The notes under the pieces were generated by a model, which worked only from the letters and a program-made list of their open reading frames with translations, had not been told where the DNA came from and made no database searches. A program made the position numbers and the translations under genes. From Pseudomonas sp. TH43 (GTDB taxonomy: Bacteria > Pseudomonadota > Gammaproteobacteria > Pseudomonadales > Pseudomonadaceae), in contig NZ_JAEKFI010000003.1 of NCBI RefSeq assembly GCF_016650635.1, positions 1,302,001 through 1,366,000 of the forward strand: a DNA stretch of 64,000 nt, given 5' to 3'. Position 1 is the stretch's first letter. Each line of letters opens with the position of its first letter. This document shows, one piece after another, positions 17,180 through 25,040 of this stretch.

Positions 17180-17448
17180 CATCTGCCAGAGATTGGTCGG
17201 CTGTCAGGCCGCCATCGCTGGCAAGCCAGCTCCCACAGGGGTTGAGTTCATCTGGCAGAGACAGGTCGGCTGTCAGGCCGCCATCGCTGGCAAGCCAGCT
17301 CCCACAAGGGTTGAGTTCATCTGGCAGAGACAGGTCGGCTGTCAGGCCGCCATCGCTGGCAAGCCAGCTCCCACAGGGGTTGAGTTCATCTGGCAAAGTC
17401 AGGTCGGCTGTCAGGCCGCCTTCGCGAGCAAGCTCTGCTCCTACAGGA
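17180..17448. repeat. tandem array of four 69-bp REP-containing units
   Basis: Units start their REP core at 17212, 17281, 17350 and 17419, an exact 69-base period. Each unit joins GTTGAGTTCATCTGGCAGAG, CAGGTCGGCTGTCAGGCCGC and a REP core. The first three carry the CGCTGGCAAGCCAGCTCC core; the fourth carries CGCGAGCAAGCTCTGCTCC. The reading frames through it are repeat artefacts. Confidence 0.9.
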
Positions 17449-17529
17449 TCGAAATCAAGATCAAAAGATCGCAGCCCTCGGCAGCGCCTACCGGGGAGAC
17501 AAGTACACCCACCACGCGGCGCAGCCGCC

Positions 17530-17853
17530 CCACTCAACAGGATGAGCGTTAGCTCGGCAGCAGCTCTTGATCTTGATTCACGGGCGACATCGGAAGGCTG
17601 AGTGGAGGGATTCATCCGGGGGTGGGAGCGCAGCGACCGTTCGACGAAGTCGAACACATCGAGAGGAGGTGCAGCGCAGCAAACCGTAGGCGATGCCCCC
17701 GGATGGATCCCGGAGCGAAGGAACCCCGAGCCCCAGCGAGCGGGCCGCACGTAGGAGCAAGCCTTTTTTTGCTTACTTTTTTGAGGCGTTTGTCAAAAAA
17801 GTGAGTCGCCGTCAGGCGAAACCCTAAGCAGCCGTTACCGCAGCAACGGATAT
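17530..17853. repeat. 325-bp structured dispersed repeat, copy 1
   Basis: About 85-90 percent identical to 31874-32198 in the same orientation. Three helices are kept: CATCCGGGGG (17613-17622) with CCCCCGGATG (17696-17705); GTTCGAC (17639-17645) with GTCGAAC (17649-17655); ACTTTTTTGA (17775-17784) with TCAAAAAAGT (17793-17802). Several differences between the copies are paired changes. No reading frame is kept. It has the look of a repeat family I recall from other fluorescent pseudomonads, but I cannot name it with certainty. Bases 17449-17529 before it are REP-like remnants. Confidence 0.8.
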
Positions 17854-17978
17854 GCCCCCAACAAAAACCCCCACATATACCGAGATAGACACTCCCACAG
17901 GAAAAACGATATTTCCGGACACCCCCAAATCCCCGCTACCCTCAAAAAACCACCACCTCCAATATCCCCGGGGACTCC

Positions 17979-19580
17979 ATGCCAAGATCCACCCTCAAAC
18001 CGCTCCTGATCTCCCTGGCCCTGGCCGCAACCACACCCGTCGCCCACGCAGCCACCACCCTGGTCTACTGCTCCGAAGCCAGCCCCGCAGGCTTCGACCC
18101 CAGCCAATACACCAGCGGCACCGACTTCGACGCCTCCGCCGAAACCGTCTTCAACCGCCTCACCCAATTCCAGCGCGGCGGCACCGACATCGAACCCGGC
18201 CTGGCGACAAAATGGGACGTCTCCAGCGACGGCCTGCAATACACCTTCCACCTGCGCCAAGGCGTGAAATTCCACACCACGGAATATTTCACCCCGACCC
18301 GAGACTTCAACGCCGACGACGTGCTCTTCACCTTCCAGCGCCTGCTCGACCCAGACAACGCCTTCCGCAAGGCCTACCCCGCCGAATCCCCCTACCTCAC
18401 CGACATGGGCCTGAATACCACGATCAAGTCGGTGGAAAAACTCGACGAGCAAACCGTGCGCTTCAACCTCAACAACGTCGACGCGGCCTTCGTGCAAAAC
18501 CTCGCCATGAGCTTCGCCTCCGTGCAGTCGGCCGAATACGCCGCGCAACTGTTGAAGGAAGGCAAAGCCGCAGACCTCAACCAGAAGCCGATCGGCACCG
18601 GCCCGTTCGTGTTCAAGCGCTACCAGAAGGACTCGCAGATCCGCTACGCCGCCAACAAGGCCTACTGGAAACCCGAAGACGTCAAAATCGACAACCTGAT
18701 TTTCTCGATCACCCCCGACGCCGCCGTGCGCCTGCAAAAACTCAAGGCCGGCGAATGCCAGGTCAGCGGCTACCCACGCCCGGCCGACATCGAAGTCATG
18801 GAAAAAGACCCGAACCTGCGCGTACTCAAACAGGCCGGTTTCAACCTCGGGTTCCTCGCCTACAACACCACTCACCCGCCACTCGACCAACTCAAGGTGC
18901 GTCAGGCGCTGGACATGGCCATCGACAAACCGGCGATTATCAAAGCCGTCTACCAAAGTGCCGGCCAACTGGCGCAAAACGCCTTGCCGCCCGCGCAGTG
19001 GTCTTATGACCCGAACATCAAGGACGCTCCTTACGACCCGGTGAAAGCCAAGGTGCTACTTAAAGAAGCAGGGGTTGCACCGGGTACTACCATCAACCTT
19101 TGGGCGATGACGGTGCAACGCGCATCCAACCCCAATGCGCGGATGTCGGCGCAGATGATTCAGCAGGATTGGGAAAAAATCGGCATCAAGGCCAACATCG
19201 TCAGCTATGAATGGGGCGAGTACATCAAACGCGCCAAAAATGGTGAACACGACGCGATGATCTATGGCTGGACAGGTGACAACGGTGACCCCGACAACTG
19301 GCTCGGTGTGCTCTACAGCTGCGCCGCAGTGAAAGGCAGCAACTACGCCAAATGGTGCGACCCGGCCTACGACAAACTGGTGCAACAGGCCAAGGTCTCT
19401 ACCGATAAAACGCAACGGGTAAAACTGTATCAACAGGCGCAACTGATACTTAAACAACAGGTGCCCATCACCCCCATTGCCAACTCCACAGTGTTCCAGC
19501 CGCTGCGCAAGGAGGTCACTGATTTCCGTATCAGTCCTTTCGGGCTTACTCCGTTCTATGGCGTGGGTATAAATAAGTAA
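17979..19580 (+). CDS. dppA1: di/tripeptide-binding protein, SBP family 5 (DppA1 type)
   Basis: 533 residues. Residues 1-25 are a Sec signal peptide ending VAHA. The mature protein is a family 5 solute-binding protein: LVYCSEASPAGFDPSQYTSGTDFDASAET, then GLATKWDVSSDGLQYTFHLRQGVKFH, PIGTGPFVFKRYQ, YGWTGDNGDPDNW and the conserved Cys pair near the end. It would collect short peptides in the periplasm and hand them to DppBCDF. It is the first of four paralogues here, matching the dppA1 position in P. aeruginosa. Codon choice is more C-rich (CCC, GCC, ACC) than in the other copies. It follows the 325-bp repeat and ends at its own hairpin. Confidence 0.9.
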   Translation: MPRSTLKPLLISLALAATTPVAHAATTLVYCSEASPAGFDPSQYTSGTDFDASAETVFNRLTQFQRGGTDIEPGLATKWDVSSDGLQYTFHLRQGVKFHTTEYFTPTRDFNADDVLFTFQRLLDPDNAFRKAYPAESPYLTDMGLNTTIKSVEKLDEQTVRFNLNNVDAAFVQNLAMSFASVQSAEYAAQLLKEGKAADLNQKPIGTGPFVFKRYQKDSQIRYAANKAYWKPEDVKIDNLIFSITPDAAVRLQKLKAGECQVSGYPRPADIEVMEKDPNLRVLKQAGFNLGFLAYNTTHPPLDQLKVRQALDMAIDKPAIIKAVYQSAGQLAQNALPPAQWSYDPNIKDAPYDPVKAKVLLKEAGVAPGTTINLWAMTVQRASNPNARMSAQMIQQDWEKIGIKANIVSYEWGEYIKRAKNGEHDAMIYGWTGDNGDPDNWLGVLYSCAAVKGSNYAKWCDPAYDKLVQQAKVSTDKTQRVKLYQQAQLILKQQVPITPIANSTVFQPLRKEVTDFRISPFGLTPFYGVGINK

Positions 19581-19584
19581 CACC

Positions 19585-19634
19585 AAGCCCCAAGGCGGCG
19601 CGCACAACGTGACCGTCGCACCGTTTTGGGGCTT
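19585..19634 (+). terminator. hairpin after dppA1
   Basis: AAGCCCCAA and TTGGGGCTT pair across about 32 bases, ending in CGTTTG. Probable terminator, though the T-run is weak. Confidence 0.6.
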
Positions 19635-19727
19635 CGTTTGCACCGTAAAAACCACTCGCAAACGGTCAAATGCGTCAGAAGTTATACAGATGCGACATTA
19701 AGGTACGTTCGTGCCACGGTTTGAGGC

Positions 19728-19743
19728 TGGCAGTCGCTCTGCA
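19728..19743 (+). promoter_or_regulatory. possible sigma-54 promoter before dppA2
   Basis: TGGCAGTCGCTCTGCA has GG and GC spaced by ten bases as in -24/-12 elements (consensus TGGCACG-N4-TTGCA). It lies about 97 bases before the dppA2 start. Weak evidence on its own. Confidence 0.3.
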
Positions 19744-19813
19744 TCTTGCAATGGGTATGGCCCCTGCATAAGTATCCGCAGGCACGACTCACGAGGTCGT
19801 ACCTCAAATCAAA

Positions 19814-19832
19814 AAATGACAACAAATCATGA
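19814..19832 (+). promoter_or_regulatory. possible Crc/Hfq CA-type site at the dppA2 ribosome site
   Basis: The A-rich ATGACAACAAATC run just upstream of GAGG resembles the AAnAAnAA-type tracts through which Hfq and Crc block translation in Pseudomonas. Peptide-uptake genes are plausible targets. Confidence 0.3.
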
Positions 19833-19839
19833 GGCCAAC

Positions 19840-21465
19840 ATGCTTAAACACGCGGTCATTCCGTTTTTAGTCGGCGCAGGCTTGTTAGCCTCCGCACCTT
19901 TCGCATCCGCTGCGACTAACCTGGTGTTCTGCTCCGAAGGCAGCCCGGCCGGTTTTGATCCGGGCCAGTACACCACCGGAACCGACTTCGACGCCTCAGC
20001 TGAAACCATGTTCAACCGTCTGACCCAGTTCGAACGTGGCGGCACCGCCGTGGTTCCTGGTCTGGCGACCAAGTGGGACATTTCCGAAGATGGCCTGACT
20101 TACACCTTCCACCTGCGCGAAGGCGTCAAGTTCCACACCACCCCGTATTTCAAGCCGACTCGTGAGTTCAACGCCGACGACGTGCTGTTCACCTTCAATC
20201 GCATGATTAACAAGGATGACCCGTTCCGTAAGGCGTACCCGACCGAATTCCCGTACTTCACCGACATGGGGATGGACACCAACATCACCAAGATCGATAA
20301 AGTCGATGACCACACCGTCAAGTTCACTTTGAAAGAAGTGGATGCCGCGTTCATCCAGAACATGGCCATGAGCTTCGCTTCGGTTCAGTCCGCCGAGTAC
20401 GCAGCCCAGCTGCTGAAGGAAGGCAAGCCTGCCGACATCAACCAGAAGCCGATCGGCACCGGCCCGTTCGTATTCAAGAGCTACCAGAAAGACTCGAACA
20501 TCCGCTACACCGGCAACAAGGACTACTGGAAGCCTGAAGACGTGAAGATCGACAACCTGATCTTCGCCATCACCACCGACCCGTCGGTGCGTATTCAAAA
20601 GCTGAAAAAGAACGAGTGCCAAGTCACCCTGTTCCCGCGTCCAGCCGACCTGAAAGCGCTCAAAGAAGACAAAACCCTGAAGATGCCTGACCAGGCTGGC
20701 TTCAACCTGGGTTACATCGCCTACAACGTGATGGACAAGGTCAAGGGCAGCAACGAGCCGAATCCGCTGGCTGACCTGCGCGTCCGTCAGGCGCTGGACA
20801 TGGCCGTGAACAAGCCACAGATCATCGACTCGGTTTACCAGGGCGCAGGCCAACTGGCCGTTAACGCCATGCCGCCGACCCAGTGGTCTTACGACACCAC
20901 TATCAAAGATGCCAAGTACGACCCTGAGAAAGCCAAACAGCTGCTCAAGGAAGCCGGCGTCAAGGAAGGTACCGAGATCGTTCTGTGGGCGATGCCGGTA
21001 CAGCGTCCGTACAACCCGAACGCCAAGCTGATGGCTGAAATGCTCCAGTCCGACTGGGCCAAGATCGGCTTGAAAGTGAAGATCACCAGCTACGAGTGGG
21101 GCGAATACATCAAGCGCTCCAAAGGTGGCGAGAACCAGGCCATGATCATTGGCTGGAGCGGTGACAATGGTGATCCGGACAACTGGCTGAACGTGCTGTT
21201 CGGCTGCGACTCGCTCAGCGGCAACAACTTCTCCAAGTGGTGCGACAAGAAGTTCGACGGCCTCGTCAAAGAAGCCAAGCGCACAACCGACCAAGGTAAG
21301 CGCACCGAACTGTACAAAGAGGCGCAACACGTCCTCAAAGATGCAGTCCCAATGACACCTATCGCTCACTCGACGGTGTATCAACCCATGCGCGCCAACG
21401 TGCAGGACTTCAAGATCAGCCCATTCGGCTTGAACTCCTTCTACGGCGTCAGCGTCAGCAATTGA
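19840..21465 (+). CDS. dppA2: di/tripeptide-binding protein, SBP family 5 (DppA2 type)
   Basis: 541 residues with a signal peptide ending FASA. Closest in the window to dppA3: shared blocks LVFCSEGSPAGFDPGQYTTG, VPGLATKWDISEDGLTYTFHL, QLAVNAMPPTQWSYD and ALWAMPVQRPYNPNAKLMAEMLQ-like segment. It has an extra loop at about residue 300 (VMDKVKGSNEPNPLADLRV) not present in the others. Periplasmic capture of peptides for DppBCDF. The ATG at 19840 follows GAGG; the frame upstream to 19711 is leader sequence. Own terminator at the 3' end, so it is probably a separate transcript. Confidence 0.9.
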   Translation: MLKHAVIPFLVGAGLLASAPFASAATNLVFCSEGSPAGFDPGQYTTGTDFDASAETMFNRLTQFERGGTAVVPGLATKWDISEDGLTYTFHLREGVKFHTTPYFKPTREFNADDVLFTFNRMINKDDPFRKAYPTEFPYFTDMGMDTNITKIDKVDDHTVKFTLKEVDAAFIQNMAMSFASVQSAEYAAQLLKEGKPADINQKPIGTGPFVFKSYQKDSNIRYTGNKDYWKPEDVKIDNLIFAITTDPSVRIQKLKKNECQVTLFPRPADLKALKEDKTLKMPDQAGFNLGYIAYNVMDKVKGSNEPNPLADLRVRQALDMAVNKPQIIDSVYQGAGQLAVNAMPPTQWSYDTTIKDAKYDPEKAKQLLKEAGVKEGTEIVLWAMPVQRPYNPNAKLMAEMLQSDWAKIGLKVKITSYEWGEYIKRSKGGENQAMIIGWSGDNGDPDNWLNVLFGCDSLSGNNFSKWCDKKFDGLVKEAKRTTDQGKRTELYKEAQHVLKDAVPMTPIAHSTVYQPMRANVQDFKISPFGLNSFYGVSVSN

Positions 21466-21471
21466 GTTAAC

Positions 21472-21507
21472 GCAACGGCGACGTTTTTGACGTCGCCGTT
21501 GCTTTAT
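21472..21507 (+). terminator. intrinsic terminator of dppA2
   Basis: GCAACGGCGACGT and ACGTCGCCGTTGC form a 13-bp perfect stem with a 5-nt loop, followed by TTTAT. Confidence 0.9.
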
Positions 21508-21663
21508 CTGCCGGAAAGTTAGGAATTTGCCTACATCCAATTCCATTGCGGACGACTGCAATGGTGGGGGATGTGTCGCCCTTTCCTACGAGGTTTTCAG
21601 GCTTTTACGTATTTACTGCCAGGCCCACGGCCTCTACCGTCGGGTTCTGACCAGTGTCTGCGT

Positions 21664-21680
21664 GGGCCAACGGTTTGCTG
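21664..21680 (+). promoter_or_regulatory. possible sigma-54 promoter before dppA3
   Basis: GGGCCAACGGTTTGCT has GG and GC spaced by ten bases and a TTTGCT -12 part, about 88 bases before the dppA3 ATG, like the candidate before dppA2. Confidence 0.3.
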
Positions 21681-21766
21681 TACGTATTGGATTGAACGCA
21701 ATGCGACCACAACGTTTCAGGACGAGACGCGGTGCATTGCATAACACTAAAAAAAGAGGGAGCGTC

Positions 21767-23365
21767 ATGCGCCATACCTTGGTTTTTTCCGCATTGCTGG
21801 GCGCCGGTCTGTTGGCCGTCTCGTCCACCAGTTTCGCCGCCAGCAAAAGTCTGGTGTTCTGCTCAGAAGGCAGCCCGGCAGGTTTTGATACCGCGCAGTA
21901 CACCGCAGCCACCGATAACGATGCGGCCGAACCGATCTACAACCGTCTGGTCGAGTTCGAAAAAGGCGCGACCAATGTCGTACCGGGCCTGGCGACCAAG
22001 TGGGACATTTCCGAGGATGGTCTCAAGTACACCTTTCACCTGCGCGAAGGTGTGAAATTTCATACAACGCCGTACTTCAAGCCGACCCGTGACTTCAACG
22101 CGGACGACGTGTTGTTCACGTTTAATCGCATGCTCGATCCACAGCAGCCATTCCGTAAGGCCTATCCAACGGAGTTTCCGTACTTCAACGGGATGAGCCT
22201 GAACAAGAACATCGCCAAGGTCGAAAAGACCGGGCCGCTGACCGTGGAGTTCACGCTCAACAGCGTCGACGCCGCGTTCATCCAGAACATCGCCATGAGC
22301 TTCGCCTCGATCCTGTCCGCCGAATACGCCGACAAACTGCTCGCCGAAGGCAAGCCAAGCGACATCAATCAGAAGCCGATCGGCACTGGCCCGTTCGTGT
22401 TCAAGAGTTATCAGAAAGACTCGAACATCCGCTTCAGCGGCAACAAGCAGTACTGGGATCCGAGCCGGGTCAAACTCGACAACCTGATCTTCGCCATCAA
22501 CACCGATGCTTCGGTGCGCGTGCAGAAACTCAAGGCCGGCGAGTGCCAGATCACTCTGCATCCCCGCCCTGCCGATGTTGAAGCGCTGAAGGCCGACCCG
22601 AAACTGCAACTGATCTCCAAGCCGGGTTTCAACCTCGGTTACATCGCCTACAACGTCCGGCACAAACCGTTGGACCAGCTCGAAGTGCGTCAGGCGCTGG
22701 ACATGGCGGTGAATAAACAGGGGATTCTCAACGCTGTTTATCAAGGCGCCGGTCAACTGGCCGTCAACGCCATGCCACCGACGCAGTGGTCCTACGACGA
22801 CACGATCAAAGACGCCGCCTACAACCCGGAAAAAGCCAAAGAGCTGCTCAAGGCTGCCGGCGTCAAAGAAGGCACCGAGATCACCCTGTGGGCGATGCCG
22901 GTGCAGCGCCCCTACAACCCCAACGCCAAACTGATGGCCGAAATGCTCCAGGCTGACTGGGCGAAGATTGGTCTGAAAGTGAAGATCGTCAGCTACGAAT
23001 GGGGCGAGTACATCAAGCGCACCAAGAATGGTGAGCACGACATCAGCCTGATCGGCTGGACCGGTGACAACGGTGACCCGGACAACTGGCTGGGTACGCT
23101 GTACAGCTGCGACGCCATTGGCGGCAACAACTACTCCATGTGGTGCGACCCGGCTTACGACAAGCTGATCAAAGAGGCCAAGGTCGTCACCGACCGCGAC
23201 CAACGCACCGTGCTTTACAAACAGGCCCAGCAATTGCTTAAACAGCAAGTGCCGATCACGCCTGTGGCCCACTCGACGGTCAACCAGCCGTTAAGCACAC
23301 GGGTTGAAGGGTTCAAGGTGAGCCCCTTCGGCCGCAACGTGTTCTCGGGTGTCAGTATCGATTAA
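21767..23365 (+). CDS. dppA3: di/tripeptide-binding protein, SBP family 5 (DppA3 type)
   Basis: 532 residues with a signal peptide ending TSFA. Family 5 binding protein with LVFCSEGSPAGFDTAQYTAAT near the mature N-terminus and the shared cleft segments LIGWTGDNGDPDNWLGTLYSC and YSMWCDPAYDKLIKEAK. It is followed by the porin gene, as dppA3 is by opdP in P. aeruginosa. AGAGGGAGC before ATG 21767 fixes the start. The four DppA paralogues likely widen the range of peptides feeding one permease. Confidence 0.9.
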   Translation: MRHTLVFSALLGAGLLAVSSTSFAASKSLVFCSEGSPAGFDTAQYTAATDNDAAEPIYNRLVEFEKGATNVVPGLATKWDISEDGLKYTFHLREGVKFHTTPYFKPTRDFNADDVLFTFNRMLDPQQPFRKAYPTEFPYFNGMSLNKNIAKVEKTGPLTVEFTLNSVDAAFIQNIAMSFASILSAEYADKLLAEGKPSDINQKPIGTGPFVFKSYQKDSNIRFSGNKQYWDPSRVKLDNLIFAINTDASVRVQKLKAGECQITLHPRPADVEALKADPKLQLISKPGFNLGYIAYNVRHKPLDQLEVRQALDMAVNKQGILNAVYQGAGQLAVNAMPPTQWSYDDTIKDAAYNPEKAKELLKAAGVKEGTEITLWAMPVQRPYNPNAKLMAEMLQADWAKIGLKVKIVSYEWGEYIKRTKNGEHDISLIGWTGDNGDPDNWLGTLYSCDAIGGNNYSMWCDPAYDKLIKEAKVVTDRDQRTVLYKQAQQLLKQQVPITPVAHSTVNQPLSTRVEGFKVSPFGRNVFSGVSID

Positions 23366-23387
23366 CCCAACCGATTAGCCGCAACGC

Positions 23388-23411
23388 TGAGGGGCGCCGT
23401 CTAGCCCCTCA
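23388..23411 (+). terminator. hairpin after dppA3
   Basis: TGAGGGGC and GCCCCTCA form an 8-bp stem with an 8-nt loop but no T-run; may be a stabiliser or weak terminator. Confidence 0.5.
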
Positions 23412-23540
23412 CGCAAGCGCTTTGCCGAAATTCGCCAATCCGGCCTTTGGCAAACGTTTGCGATGTGTGAATGAGTTCTAAACCAATAACCGGCCAACCT
23501 AAAAAGGCCGGCATAAAAAGAAAGTAAAGGAGCTTCACCC

Positions 23541-24962
23541 ATGAAACTGAGCAGCACCGCGATACTGGCCCTGGCCATCAGCAGCATCACCGCCACGGCT
23601 TATGCTGAAAATGTGAGTCAGGAGTTTGTCCCAACCACATTGGCCGGTAGTAGCGCCCAAAGCGAGGCCAAAGGTTTTATCGATGGACAAAGCCTGGGCG
23701 GCACCACGCGTAACTGGTACGCCAACGAACTGAAACGTCGTGATGACACTTTCAGCTACGTGAAAAACAGCGACAAGAACACCTCGCCAGTGGTCAAAAC
23801 CGCCACCCCGCGTCGAATCAACTGGGTTCAAGGCACTATCGTCAACTACACCTCGGGCTTCACCCAAGGCACCGTTGGCGTTAGCACTGAAGTGGCGGCT
23901 TACAACGCCATCGTTCTGGACCGTGACCGCAAGGACATTGCCGGCGGTTCCAACCGTACGCTGGCTCACTCCGATGGTGACGCAGTAGACCAGTGGAGCA
24001 AGCTGGGTCTGGCCAACGTCAAGTTCCGCGTCTCGAACACCACTCTGACTGCCGGTCGCCAGAACTTCAGCACGCCGATCGTTGACGTCATCGGCAACCG
24101 TCCGCTGCCTTCGAGCTTCGAAGGTATCAGCCTGCACAGCGAAGAACTGAACAACCTGTCTTTCGACCTGGCCGGCTTCGACCGCGTCTCGCCACGTACC
24201 GAGCAGAGCCTGTCGAAATTCCGTTCCGAATACTCGGCCACTGGCGTTGAAACCGACAAGGTCTACACCGGCGGTGTGAACTACCAGCCGCTCAAGAGTC
24301 TGAAAACCAGCCTCTATGTAGCCAACGTCGAAGACTTCTGGAACCAGTACTACTTCGGCGCCACCCACGAACTGGGCGACAGCCAGGTACTGAGCCTGAC
24401 CACCGGTCTGAACTACTACAAGACCATGGACGAAGGCAAAAAGCTGATGGGCGACATCGACAACGATACCTACTCGTTGTCCTTCGGCCTGACTCACCAG
24501 GCCCACAGCCTGACCTTCTCGTACCAGCAAGTGAACGGTAACGAATACTTCGACTACCTGCACGAAACCAACGGCATCTACCTGGCCAACTCCCTGCTGT
24601 CGGACTTCAACGGCCCGAACGAAAAATCCTTCCAGATCGCCTACGGCATCAACATGGCCGAATACGGCGTACCGGGCCTGAAGTTCAACATCTACCAGGC
24701 ACGTGGCTGGGGTATCGACGGTACTCACTACACCGGCACGGCTTACACCGATCCAGGTGCCAAGCGCGGCGACCTGAGCCTGATGGACGGCGAAAGCCAC
24801 TATGAATACGGCATCGGCGCGGCTTACGCAGTGCAGAGCGGCCCACTCAAGGCCACCGCGATTCGTGCAACTTACACCACGCACCGCGCCAGCGAGCACC
24901 AGGCTGACGGCAACATCAACGAGTTCCGTCTCGTGACCACCATCCCGTTCAACATCCTGTAA
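23541..24962 (+). CDS. opdP: OprD-family outer-membrane porin for peptides (OpdP type)
   Basis: 473 residues. Signal peptide of about 22 residues ending AYA, then an 18-strand barrel of the OprD family ending in IPFNIL with the alternating aromatic pattern of outer-membrane proteins. The N-terminal GFIDGQSLGGTTRNWYANELKRRDD is the OprD signature. It sits in the dpp gene group at the opdP position, so it should admit di- and tripeptides (and arginine-type OprD substrates are an alternative) to the periplasmic DppA proteins. AAAGGAG precedes the ATG. A good terminator follows. Confidence 0.9.
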   Translation: MKLSSTAILALAISSITATAYAENVSQEFVPTTLAGSSAQSEAKGFIDGQSLGGTTRNWYANELKRRDDTFSYVKNSDKNTSPVVKTATPRRINWVQGTIVNYTSGFTQGTVGVSTEVAAYNAIVLDRDRKDIAGGSNRTLAHSDGDAVDQWSKLGLANVKFRVSNTTLTAGRQNFSTPIVDVIGNRPLPSSFEGISLHSEELNNLSFDLAGFDRVSPRTEQSLSKFRSEYSATGVETDKVYTGGVNYQPLKSLKTSLYVANVEDFWNQYYFGATHELGDSQVLSLTTGLNYYKTMDEGKKLMGDIDNDTYSLSFGLTHQAHSLTFSYQQVNGNEYFDYLHETNGIYLANSLLSDFNGPNEKSFQIAYGINMAEYGVPGLKFNIYQARGWGIDGTHYTGTAYTDPGAKRGDLSLMDGESHYEYGIGAAYAVQSGPLKATAIRATYTTHRASEHQADGNINEFRLVTTIPFNIL

Positions 24963-24970
24963 AAAACGCC

Positions 24971-25013
24971 AACCGAAGGCTGACTCATGAAGAGTCGGCC
25001 GTTCGGTTTTTTG
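24971..25013 (+). terminator. intrinsic terminator of opdP
   Basis: AACCGAAGGCTGACTC pairs imperfectly with GAGTCGGCCGTTCGGTT, then a run of T. Confidence 0.9.
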
Positions 25014-25040
25014 TCTTCAACCGATTGCAGAGGGTTATCG

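Noticed and set aside
17180..17448. Regular repeats with spacers that look like a CRISPR array
   Set aside because: Spacers are the same in each unit and the repeats are known REP cores; no cas genes nearby.
17530..17853. 205-residue minus-strand frame through the 325-bp repeat (17133-17750)
   Set aside because: The frame extends through the REP array and is not kept in the helices, where changes are paired rather than codon-based.
19996..21561. 521-residue minus-strand frame opposite dppA2 (similar ones opposite dppA3 and dppA4)
   Set aside because: High-GC antisense shadow; rich in Val, Gly, His and Arg with no family motif, and the same artefact occurs opposite all paralogues.
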